From CAZKUN01 sp964555935 (GTDB lineage Bacteria > Armatimonadota > Zipacnadia > Zipacnadales > VGFC01): a stretch of DNA of 24,315 nucleotides. The position numbers were made by a program, and so were the translations under genes. The stretch is from assembly GCA_964555935.1 (NCBI GenBank), contig CAZKUN010000138.1, forward strand, positions 1 through 24,315, in the 5' to 3' direction. Numbering within the stretch: the first letter of the stretch is position 1; each line of letters starts with the position of its first letter. The notes under the pieces are model-generated. The model worked only from the letters and a program-made list of their open reading frames with translations. It did no database searches and had not been told where the DNA came from. This document shows, one piece after another, positions 16,802-24,315 of the stretch.

Positions 16802-17590
16802 TTACTCCGCCGCTAGCTCAAGATACTTCCGGAACGCATCCGGTTGCTGGACGAGCCGCTCCAACTCCATCGATGGCAGCCGGTACGGATCGCTGTCCCC
16901 GGTGATGTATCGGGCAGCGTGGGGCGGGCCGCCGTCGTCCTCATCATCGCCCGGAACGCCGACGAGTTCCGCATAGCGGACCGTCTCGCCGTCGACCTGG
17001 TACTCCGACCCGACGATCCACAGCCGACCGAACCGGTAGCGCTTCTTCACCTCGGCCTCGGCGATGCTGCTCCAACTCGTGCCAGTGAACGCGAAGTCCT
17101 TCGCCGTGACGCCGATATTGCGCTTCAGCGCCTCGTCACAGGCTTCGAGTTCGGCGCGCATTTTCGCTCCGGTTGGGTCCTCGAGGCTGAGTTCAGACAG
17201 ATTCGGGTGCGTGACGGTGTGGGCGCCGATGTGCCAGCCCGCCTCCACCAGCTCCCCCATCTCGTCCCATGTCGCGACACCCACGTCGTCGGGATCGGGG
17301 GCGTCGATTCGGCCGGTGTTGATGAACAGATTGCCCTTGTATCCGTACGATTCCAGGACCTCGAAGCACTCGTAGCGGACGGACTTCATCGGGTGGTCGA
17401 AGTCGATTATAATCGGGCGCTCGGGCAGCGCCAGCGTTCCGGCATTCCACGCGGCGAGGTCGTCGTAGTTGATCGACTCAAAGCCCATCTCCGCCGCGAT
17501 GCCCATCAGAGTGGCGAAGTGGGCCTTGGTGAAGACGGCGCCGGATTCTGGCGCGTGCACGCCGTGACACATCGTGATTGCGATTCTCAT
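16802..17590 (-). CDS. Polysaccharide deacetylase-like (NodB fold, CE4-like) protein with altered metal motif
   Basis: The product has 262 residues, and GGGAGGGG lies 8 nt before the ATG. It has no signal peptide. The NodB-type fold is supported by motif 1 at 63-67 (D-F-D-H-P), the WDEMGELVEAGWHIGAHTVTH block with H124-x3-H128, and YKGNLFINTG. In classic CE4 enzymes motif 1 is T-F-D-D-G, where the first Asp is the base and the second binds metal with the two His. Here the second Asp is His66 and Gly is Pro67. The metal site may still form, or the protein may have a different activity. The predicted role is deacetylation of a sugar or another amide/ester substrate. Its start is 3 nt from the stop of the gene fragment next to the assembly gap. 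Confidence 0.85.
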   Translation of the reverse strand: MRIAITMCHGVHAPESGAVFTKAHFATLMGIAAEMGFESINYDDLAAWNAGTLALPERPIIIDFDHPMKSVRYECFEVLESYGYKGNLFINTGRIDAPDPDDVGVATWDEMGELVEAGWHIGAHTVTHPNLSELSLEDPTGAKMRAELEACDEALKRNIGVTAKDFAFTGTSWSSIAEAEVKKRYRFGRLWIVGSEYQVDGETVRYAELVGVPGDDEDDGGPPHAARYITGDSDPYRLPSMELERLVQQPDAFRKYLELAAE

Positions 17591-17593
17591 GGC

Positions 17594-17731
17594 TCACATC
17601 CCCTCCCGGGCTAGCAGATCCATATTGTACAGAATGTGGTGCGTCCACCGGAGATGGGCGATCGATCCGATGCCGCCTTCGAAGGCCTTGCGCATCGCTC
17701 GCATCGCGATCTCACCGTGCTCGCGGTCGCC
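17594..17731 (-). CDS. C-terminal fragment of the PL26-like gene, adjoining the assembly gap
   Basis: Forty-five residues are open from the gap to a TGA at 17594-17596. They start GDREHGEIAMRAMRKAFEGG and end YNMDLLAREGM, are helical, and look like the end of an alpha/alpha toroid. The first five residues, GDREH, repeat in the same frame on the other side of the gap (17865-17879). Joining the two copies gives a smooth continuation FFAYRVGGDREHGEIAM. I therefore assign this fragment to the same gene as the large lyase-like protein. If the gap is real, it could instead end a separate gene. Confidence 0.7.
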   Translation of the reverse strand, partial: GDREHGEIAMRAMRKAFEGGIGSIAHLRWTHHILYNMDLLAREGM

Positions 17732-17741
17732 NNNNNNNNNN
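17732..17741. other. Assembly gap (10 N), probably a placeholder
   Basis: Ten Ns join two contigs inside a minus-strand gene. The length looks like a placeholder, because reading through 10 bases puts the downstream sequence out of frame. The left contig ends in a 15-bp sequence (17717-17731) that also occurs at 17865-17879. Confidence 0.95.
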
Positions 17742-20700
17742 AGAGAGAACGCCCCGCTCCACCGGGTCGAAGCCCTTGAGCTCCACCCGGTCCGGGTGGA
17801 CTTCGAGCCAGCTGCCGCGGGCGTAGGCTCGCTTCTGCGTGAGCCGCGCCTCGTCGGGCACCCAGTGCTCGCGGTCGCCGCCCACTCGGTAGGCGAAGAA
17901 CAGGACCTCGGCCGTCATGTCGTTGTTTGCCGTGTAGCCCGTCATGTTCGGACACGACGTGTAGCGGAAACCGTCGGACTCGGGCACCCAAAGCTCCGCC
18001 ACCGTCTGCCTGGCGCCACCGACCACCGCCTCGGCGACGCGAGCGTCGGGGATCTCGCGGTAGTATTCCTCAAGACCGTTCGCGAGCACGCCCAGCATGA
18101 AGTTTGCGACGCCTCGGTGCCTCGGCATGTCGAGGCAGTGGCCCGGCACCATCTGTCGGTGCCATCCGCCGCCTGGCGTCTGGCGTTCAAGCGTCCGCTC
18201 GATGATGATGCGCGCGGCGTTCAGGTAGTACGGGTCGTTGGTGGCGCGGTACGCGGCCATGGTCAGCAGCAGGTGCCACCCATTGGTGCGGCAGTTGCCC
18301 CAGTCGTAGCTGTTGAGGTAGGCGCCGTCGAAGTGATCCGCGACGAGGGCCGCGTTCTCAGCGCCCGTCGGGTCGCCGCTCAGCACGTACCAGTCGTAGA
18401 AGCCCTCGGTCCACGTGTGGCTTACGGTGAAGCCGCCGCCAGGGATGCCTCCGCCGTCGTAGCCCTCAGTGAAGTAGTTGCCCACATGCCCCATGGCGTG
18501 GACCCACACGCCGCCGCTCTTGGGCCCGTGGTGGCAGGTGTCCACGTCAATGGCGTGGCGGCCGGCCTTCTCGCCCAGGAAGTACCATCGTCGATCGGCC
18601 GTCCGCGCGAACTGCATCAGGAATGCATGGTGGTGGTCGTACTCGCCGTTCGCCCAGTTTACCTTGCGCTCGCCGAACTGGTCGCCGAAGTTGAGCATGC
18701 CGTAGCCACGCGTGTTCTGCTGGTGCTTGACGTAATTCGTGAGGACATTCTCGCAGACTTCCTCATACTCCGGCCAGCGCCCGGTCGTCGCGGGGAGCAC
18801 GTCGCCGAACACGCCCGTGCCACAGTAGCGCTCTGGCTCACACGTTGCGATGAGTGGCTCCTGGAAGACCGCCGCGGCTTGTCGCGATGCGTCCTCCAAA
18901 TCGCCCTCGTGCAGGTACAGCATGATCTCGTGTTGTTTCTGCATGCCGCGACGGATTTTGTACTTGCCGCCCATCAGGTAGAAGTAGAGCTTGATCTCGT
19001 CGAGCTTGCTGCAGTCGTCGTACGTGCCCTCGGGGAAGTCAGGGCAGAGGTCGACCGCGAGACCATCCGACGTCACGCGGAAGCCCTTGGGATAGAGTTG
19101 CCAGAAGTCGCGCACGGCCGTCGTTAGGCCCCATTCACCGTCGCTGACATCGATCCACCCATCAGCCCGGGATCCGTTCTCGCCGCTGGTGAGAGTGAAC
19201 GCATCGTCTCGAAGCTGACTCAGCGCCAGCTCGTCCTGCCCCGAGGCTTCCTCACCCTCGCCCAGGCCTACCGTCCAACTACTGCCTGTCAGGGGCACGT
19301 TGAGCGATATGGCGTTGAAGTCCGTGAACTCGCTCTCCGCGACATCGTTGCCCCACGTGTAGTAGACCCGCACCATCGGCAGTCCCGCGTAGAAGACGAA
19401 CCGGTTGGTGTAGGCCATGAAGGGCTCGCCATCGGCGTTGACATGGTGGCCCGTCGTCTTGACGATGACCCGGACCGGGCCGGCTTCCTCGATCTCGATC
19501 AGGTCCGCCGCGCCCCCGGACGTGTGGACCGTCCCGTCGCCGGATGTGATGGACGCGCTCAACGGGACGGCCGTGTCGCCCAACCGGATCTCGGTCGGGA
19601 AGCCGCTCAGACCCGCGTCGAACACCGCGGTGACGGCGCCGGTGTCGACGGTTATCGCGTCCCCGTCCGCCTCGCTAGTCAACGGCGTCGGCACTGGAGC
19701 GGGACTCACCTCGGTGCCGTACTCGAGAACATACTCCGCTGCGGCGCTTGCCGGTACGCTCGCCAGGAATGAGCACCGAAGCCACTTGATGCTCCCACTG
19801 CGCCATCGCGCGGCGACGACGGGTTGGACGGCGACCTCTTGCCCTTCGCTGTCGAGCAACCGCACGTGCTCAGCGTCGCCAAGCTCGCCCTCGGCAAATG
19901 GCACGCCTGACGTGATGGGCGATTGGGCGATGTCGAACGCGTAGGGGTTCTCGACCGTCAAAGGCAGTTGCTCTCGCGTGGCGGTTCCCGCGGGCGCCGT
20001 CGGTGGCGCGCAGGTGAAGCTCAGTTCCTCACTCGTGACATCCTCGCCGTCCGGCTTGGGCGCGACGATGCGGTAGCTGTACTCCTGGCCCTCTTCCACG
20101 TCAGTCAGATAGAGTCGGTGGTTCGCGAGGGGAGTCTCTTCCGTCACTGTTCGGCGGTCGCCCTCGCCCGCCCAGTACTCAACCGCGCATGCCGTCGGCC
20201 ATGTCGTAATCCACGTCAGCCGCACTTGCGCGGTCCCGCCACGTCGGACCAGGCCGGCCTCGACCTCGCTCAGTTCGTACTTCCGGCCCCGTATGGGCGG
20301 GGGCTCCGCCAGCAGGAGGATGTCCTCGGTGATGTGGCTGCCCCCGGAGCCGGCCCGGATGGTGAGCGTCTCGCCGCCCTCGAACGTGACCGGTTCGCTG
20401 AGGAAGTGAACGCGCTGGCGGTTATCGTCCTCGATCGCGAGGAATCTCCCGATCCGCTCGTCGTCTAGTAGCAGCTCATACGCGTCACGGCCGCCGGTAT
20501 CGTAGACCACCACCGCGGGGTGGTACGTCCCGGCCTCCGGGACGGTGACCGTGATCGTCCCGCCCGCTCCACGCACGGCCGGCCAGCGGTACTCGGTATC
20601 GTAGTAGGCGAAGCCATCGAGTTCGGCGTCGGGGGTCTGGAAGACCACATTCGCGGGATCGGCCTGGAGTTCCCAGATCAGGTCCAAGCCCTCGGTCGTC

Positions 20701-21353
20701 TCGACGTTCTCGTTCGCGGCGATGTCATCGAGCAACATGATGGGCCTCCGGTCGGAGTTAGGTGGTCCCGTCGCGGCGAGCCAGCCGGTGCTATCGACGG
20801 AGGCATGGGGGACGCGGGTCTCCGAGAGAATCGTGAATCGGAACGCGCTCTTACCCTCGACTTGGCTGATCTCACCATCGTGGCTGATGTAGAGGACGCC
20901 CTCGTGCAGAGCGACGCGCGGGGGCAACGCCAGGATCCCCTCGCCATCCGGCGCGAAACCGGTGACTCCGGGGGCTCCCTTGCTGTGCGAGAGCATGACC
21001 TCGCAGCCCATCCCCGTTCGGCCGGTCGCCGCTTCATTGTCTGCGTCGAGGTAGATGATGATGCTGGAGTTCTCGAACGTGTAGGCCTCGGCTGAGTGGA
21101 TGGCCCAGAGCCAACGGTTCTCGGCTACATTACCGAACTCGACCCGCACAAGGTCCAGCTCCGGGTGGTCCTCTGAGCCCGCCGGGAACTCGCCCAGGAC
21201 GACCAACTCCTCGGATGTTTGCGGGTCCGTGCCTAGTCGCTCCTCGATGGCATCGGGCAACCCATCGCCGTCTGCATCCTGACACCTGCCGGCAGCGGCG
21301 AGCCCCGATGTCGCGATCAAGACCATCGCAATCCGCAGAGACCTGGTCGTCAT
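17742..21353 (-). CDS. Very large secreted exo-rhamnogalacturonan-lyase-like protein (PcRGLX/YetA, PL26-type)
   Basis: The visible length is 1204 residues before the gap; the ATG at 21353 follows GGGAGGA. Residues 1-22 are a signal peptide. Residues 26-44 carry a Ca-binding-type repeat (D26-x-D28-x-D30-G, then EERLGTDP). Residues about 50-235 form a beta domain of unknown type. About 240-350 looks like a carbohydrate-binding beta-sandwich, and about 358-448 a fibronectin-III-like domain (TWPTACAVEYW). From about 462 the PcRGLX/YetA-like catalytic module begins (PYAFDIAQSPITSGVPFAEG, then RSGSIKWL), followed by a beta-sandwich and an alpha/alpha toroid (NFGDQFGERKVNWANGEYDH, AIDVDTCHHGP). The characterised fungal relative is an exo-rhamnogalacturonan lyase. 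The last 41 residues before the gap may be a mis-assembled or variant end. Operon position points to pectic or rhamnose-rich glycan breakdown. Confidence 0.85.
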
Positions 21354-21372
21354 GGCGCGTCCTCCCTGAGAG

Positions 21373-22458
21373 CTACGTGGCCCAGTCCATCGGTGGGGGC
21401 GCGTCGAAGGTCGTCGTCAGCTCGACGACGCCGCCTGATTCGCCCGCCTCGAAAATGCCGTTGCAGATGTCGACCACGTGGGCGGCTTGCGCGCCCGCAG
21501 CCCGGTGCGGACGGCCCTCGCCGAGCGCCTCGACCAGATCGAAGACGGCTCGGCCCCATTCGACGCCGGGGAATGGCTCGCGCACGTACGGCACGTCGTC
21601 CCACTCGGCACTGTCGGCCGCCGCGATCTTGAGCGGAGCCTGGAAGTCGTGGGCCGAGCCCATGTGCATCGACGCCAGATCGCCGTGGAACTCAATGCCA
21701 TGCTGCATCGTCGGCCTAACGTAGAACGTCGGCGTCAGTCGCGCGACGACGCCCGAGTGGAACTCGAGGACGGCGATGACCACATCGGGGGCGCCGACCT
21801 CAAATGTCGATCCGTCGGTCGCGGCCCGTTCCGGCAGCATGATGTCCGCGAAGGCTCGCACCTGTCTGACGGGCCCAAAGAACGCCGTCATCATCGATAG
21901 CGGGTACACGCCCACGTCCGGCAGCGGGCCGACGCCTGGCCGGTAGAAGTTTGCCGGAGAGGGATGCCACGACTCGATCCGACCCCAGTTCATCTCCGCG
22001 TAGACCAACCGGACCTCGCCGAGCTTGCCGTCGCGGATGGTCTTCCAGGCTGTCTGTTGCGATTCGCCCATCCACGTGAATGGCGCGCAGGAGAGCCGCA
22101 TCCCCAACTCGTCCGCGAGCGACACTAGCGCGGTCGCCTCTTCGCGCGTGATGCTGAGCGGCTTCTCGCTATGCACGTGCTTGCCGGCCTCGAGACACGC
22201 GCGGCTGACCTCGTAGTGCGCTTCCTGGATCGTGAGGTTGACCACCAAGTCGACGGAATCGTCGGCGAGCACGGCGTCGAACGTGTCGTACGTGCCGCAC
22301 TCGCGCGCCTCCGCGAAGGCGGCGGAGGCTTCGGGAGCGATGTCGTAGGCCCCGGCGATTGTCACCAACTCCGGCTTCGTCTTCAGGCTTGTCGCATAGT
22401 GTCCTGCGATGTTTCCGCAGCCCACGAAGGCCACGTTCAGCGGATTCTGGCTCGGCAT
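21373..22458 (-). CDS. Gfo/Idh/MocA family oxidoreductase, second paralogue
   Basis: The product is 361 residues, a usual length, with no signal peptide. The AAGGAG (22469-22474) preceding the ATG at 22458 lies within the last codons of the amidohydrolase gene, so translation is likely coupled. The Rossmann motif GCGNIAG is at 13-19, EKP at 98-100, and the conserved DVGVYPLSMM at 181-190. It is only distantly similar to the paralogue at 1374-2654: it lacks the Cys cluster and has DVGVYP in place of the KCCHDLD block. It probably oxidises or reduces a sugar with NAD(P), and its pairing with the amidohydrolase suggests a monosaccharide product of the lyases. The exact substrate is unknown. Confidence 0.92.
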   Translation of the reverse strand: MPSQNPLNVAFVGCGNIAGHYATSLKTKPELVTIAGAYDIAPEASAAFAEARECGTYDTFDAVLADDSVDLVVNLTIQEAHYEVSRACLEAGKHVHSEKPLSITREEATALVSLADELGMRLSCAPFTWMGESQQTAWKTIRDGKLGEVRLVYAEMNWGRIESWHPSPANFYRPGVGPLPDVGVYPLSMMTAFFGPVRQVRAFADIMLPERAATDGSTFEVGAPDVVIAVLEFHSGVVARLTPTFYVRPTMQHGIEFHGDLASMHMGSAHDFQAPLKIAAADSAEWDDVPYVREPFPGVEWGRAVFDLVEALGEGRPHRAAGAQAAHVVDICNGIFEAGESGGVVELTTTFDAPPPMDWAT

Positions 22459-22465
22459 TTGCGCT

Positions 22466-23377
22466 TCACTCCTTCAGGTCGTATAGCTCGGTGGCGTTCT
22501 GCCAGCCGATGCGCCTGATCTGCTCATCCGCGCAACCGGCGGATGTCAGCAACTCCGCAATTGACTGTATGCTCGGCGGATACGGGTTCTCCTCCGGCGC
22601 GTCGCTGCCAAACACCATCCCGTAGGGCATGAACGGCGGGCCAATCCGCGTCGTCCAATCCGTGCCGGCGATCAGTCGGTCGCCCGGAACGCGGTCCAGG
22701 GCGGTCCGGACGCCAGGCGAGTCGAAATCGCGTATTTCGGCCCAGAAGTTGCGTGGGAATTCGCCGTACTCCTTGTCGATCGCGTCGAGATAGCCCGTGG
22801 CGACGGGCGGATCGCCCTTGGGACTGCCGATGAGGTGGGCGAGCACGTATCGCGCCTCAGGCACTCGCTGAACAAGCCTGAAGAGATCCTGGAGTTGCTC
22901 ATCGCCGAAGCTGGACGCCCCCGTCTTTGCGTTCGATGTTGAGACGTGTACCTGAACTGGCACGTCGATCTCGACCGCGCGCCTGACGAGCGTCTCGACG
23001 GCGTCTGTGTTCATCTCGTAGTCCATCATGTACTGCAGCATCTCGCCGAACTGCACGAAGCCCCACTCGCCGAAACACGCGTCCATGCACCGCAGGGATT
23101 CGTCGAGGTGATTCGGGTTGATCGTGCAGCTTCCATACAGACGTCCGGGCGCCTGTCGGCACCACTCGTGGATCAATCGGTTAACCTCAAGCATCGCGTC
23201 CGGGTCATCGATGATGCGTCGCGTCAGCGCGGCGTCGCAACTGATGATGAACCGCAGGTCCGCCCCCGAGGAATCGAGCACGTCGAGGAGATCCGCGAGA
23301 AACGTTGCGCGCTGGACGCCATCCGCGCCGATGTTGCTGACATGGATGTGGGCGTCTACCCATGGGTGATCGATCAC
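22466..23377 (-). CDS. Amidohydrolase-2 family TIM-barrel hydrolase
   Basis: The product has 303 residues. The start is GTG at 23377, overlapping the TGA of the upstream glycosidase by 4 nt (GTGA); GGAGGG lies about 9 nt before. Metal-binding motifs are visible: H10-x-H12 in VDAHIHV, H144 in VQVHVS, H181 in LAHLIG and D240 in IAGTDW. This is the amidohydrolase-2 (PF04909) pattern, which includes sugar lactonases, decarboxylases and other hydrolases. There is no signal peptide, so it is cytoplasmic. With the following Gfo/Idh/MocA enzyme it could form a dehydrogenase plus lactonase pair for an acid sugar or rhamnose-like sugar; this is inference. A decarboxylase is the main alternative. Confidence 0.88.
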   Translation of the reverse strand: MIDHPWVDAHIHVSNIGADGVQRATFLADLLDVLDSSGADLRFIISCDAALTRRIIDDPDAMLEVNRLIHEWCRQAPGRLYGSCTINPNHLDESLRCMDACFGEWGFVQFGEMLQYMMDYEMNTDAVETLVRRAVEIDVPVQVHVSTSNAKTGASSFGDEQLQDLFRLVQRVPEARYVLAHLIGSPKGDPPVATGYLDAIDKEYGEFPRNFWAEIRDFDSPGVRTALDRVPGDRLIAGTDWTTRIGPPFMPYGMVFGSDAPEENPYPPSIQSIAELLTSAGCADEQIRRIGWQNATELYDLKE

Positions 23378-24315
23378 GGTTGGTTGCCCTCCGGAATGAT
23401 GTCGTGGTACTCGGCAGCGGCACCGGCCGCGAACAGGCCGACGTCGCCTGGATCCAACGGGGTCGTGTCGCGCATGGTGATGACCGTCTCACCGTCAATC
23501 TCGCATGATATCCTGTCGCCGCTCACGGCCAGCCGGAGCCGGTGCTCGGCGCCGGGCGTGAAGGGCACGTCTACTTCCCAGTCCGTGTCACCGTAAGCTC
23601 CCGACGTCGTCCTGAACAGGCGAGCGATGTCACGCCCATCGTGGACGAGGGCGAAGCAGTAGAAGCCCTCGCCGCGTTCCGCGTGCAGACCGACCCAGCC
23701 CGTCCCCTCGGCACGCCTCACGGTTGCGGTGATGCCGGTGCCCTGCCCCACGATCGCGCGAGCCCAATCGCCGCCGGTGGACACTTGGCGCGCAACGCCG
23801 CCCTCGAACGACCATCGCCCTCCGACGGTCTGCCCGCCGCTAGGCACTTCGCTGGCAGGGGAGAGTCGCGCGCGGTAGATGCGGTCCTGCTTCTCGTACA
23901 GGATCCACAGGCGCCCATCGTGGATGATCGGGGCGGATGGCGTGTCAATCGGTCCGGGGTAGAACCGCGCCTCTGGGCCCGGTTGCCACGTCCGCAGGTC
24001 ATCGGAGAGATAGACTCGCTCAACGTGAGCCTTCTGCGATAGCGCGACGTACGTGCCGTCGATCGGCGTGGCGCACGTCGCCAGCGAGTAGATGCCATCC
24101 AGGCCAGCAAGCGGCTCGTCCGGCCGGCGCCACGTGCGGAGGTCTAGGGAAGTCATCAGTCCAAGCCGCTGGTCCGTGTAGAACCCGGTCATCCCACGGT
24201 AGATCGCGTGGTATCTTCCGCCCCTGCGCGCGAGGCTCGGACACGTCGTGAGGATCGGGTCCCACAGGCCCGGCCGCCCCGGCAACACGGGGCCGTCTCC
24301 GGATTTCGTCCAGCT
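23374..24315 (-). CDS. Propeller-type glycosidase with C-terminal beta-sandwich (5' end outside window)
   Basis: The frame is open from the right edge; 313 residues are seen and the N-terminus is missing. A GTG at 24288 is possible but unlikely as a start, because the frame continues upstream with SWTKSGDGPVLPGRPGLWDP, a typical propeller-glycosidase block (GH43/GH32/DUF377-like). The propeller shows GRYHAIYRGM, SLDLRTWRRP, DDLRTWQPGP and GRLWILYEK. From about residue 165 a concanavalin-A-like beta-sandwich follows (ARAIVGQGTGITATVRRAEG, then GEHRLRLAV-type strands and VGLFAAGAAAEYHDI), similar to LamG or DUF1080-type domains. Whether it has an active acid residue set cannot be judged because the first blades are off-window. 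It is the first visible gene of the long minus-strand operon. Confidence 0.8.
   Translation of the reverse strand, partial: SWTKSGDGPVLPGRPGLWDPILTTCPSLARRGGRYHAIYRGMTGFYTDQRLGLMTSLDLRTWRRPDEPLAGLDGIYSLATCATPIDGTYVALSQKAHVERVYLSDDLRTWQPGPEARFYPGPIDTPSAPIIHDGRLWILYEKQDRIYRARLSPASEVPSGGQTVGGRWSFEGGVARQVSTGGDWARAIVGQGTGITATVRRAEGTGWVGLHAERGEGFYCFALVHDGRDIARLFRTTSGAYGDTDWEVDVPFTPGAEHRLRLAVSGDRISCEIDGETVITMRDTTPLDPGDVGLFAAGAAAEYHDIIPEGNQP

Noticed and set aside
17712..17991. Frames that read through the ten Ns (ends XXXXRPRAR, or a 126-residue Arg-rich product)
   Set aside because: These depend on the gap being exactly 10 bases. The sensible coding frames on each side do not join at that length.
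17574..19127. A 517-residue open frame on plus across the N gap
   Set aside because: It is antisense to the PL26-like gene and runs through the Ns, and its composition is typical of GC-rich shadow frames.

Overview
The window looks like part of a scaffold from an uncultured, GC-rich heterotrophic bacterium. It is probably a planctomycete-like or related lineage (Planctomycetota, Lentisphaerota, Armatimonadota, Hydrogenedentota). This is inferred from the mix of paralogous Gfo/Idh/MocA oxidoreductases, DUF4838 and uroporphyrinogen-decarboxylase-like proteins, long secreted carbohydrate-active proteins, and strong AAGGAG/GGAGG ribosome sites. No rRNA, tRNA or single-copy marker is present, so the phylum cannot be fixed. 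A run of 10 Ns at 17732-17741 marks a draft assembly join. I saw no tRNA, rRNA, CRISPR, insertion sequence, integrase or transporter.

Layout. Positions 1-1142 (minus) hold a secreted protein with a Pro/Gln linker, two small Cys/His motifs and beta-type repeats, cut by the left edge. After a divergent intergenic region, a Gfo/Idh/MocA oxidoreductase runs on plus (1374-2654). It meets, tail to tail, a minus-strand block of exported proteins: a lipoprotein (2638-3198), a helical plus beta-sandwich protein split in two by an apparent frameshift at a G8 tract (3274-4780), and a two-propeller TolB/PD40 protein (4923-6737). A YhcH/YjgK/YiaL cupin (6832-7284) is transcribed divergently from a large secreted clan-A-like glycoside hydrolase (7421-9841, plus).

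From the right edge down to 9856, all nine genes are on minus and tightly packed; spacings run from 4-nt overlaps to 66 nt. In transcription order they are: propeller glycosidase with a C-terminal beta-sandwich (5' end outside the window), amidohydrolase-2, second Gfo/Idh/MocA enzyme, very large PL26/YetA-like exo-rhamnogalacturonan-lyase-type protein (interrupted by the N gap), polysaccharide-deacetylase-like protein with an altered metal motif, DUF4838 protein, UroD-like protein, secreted BNR-type propeller with a carbohydrate-binding-like domain, and a second UroD-like protein.

Taken together the right-hand 17 kb reads as a plant or algal polysaccharide locus, probably for a rhamnose-containing acidic glycan (rhamnogalacturonan- or ulvan-like). 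Exported lyase, propeller and glycosidase proteins would cut the polymer. The cupin, dehydrogenase and amidohydrolase (possibly a lactonase) would process monosaccharides. The substrate and the role of the two UroD-like proteins are inference. The points most worth checking are the 15-bp in-frame repeat at the N gap, which suggests the two contigs really overlap, the G8 frameshift, and the two UroD-like proteins that lack the His-x-Cys motif of corrinoid methyltransferases.
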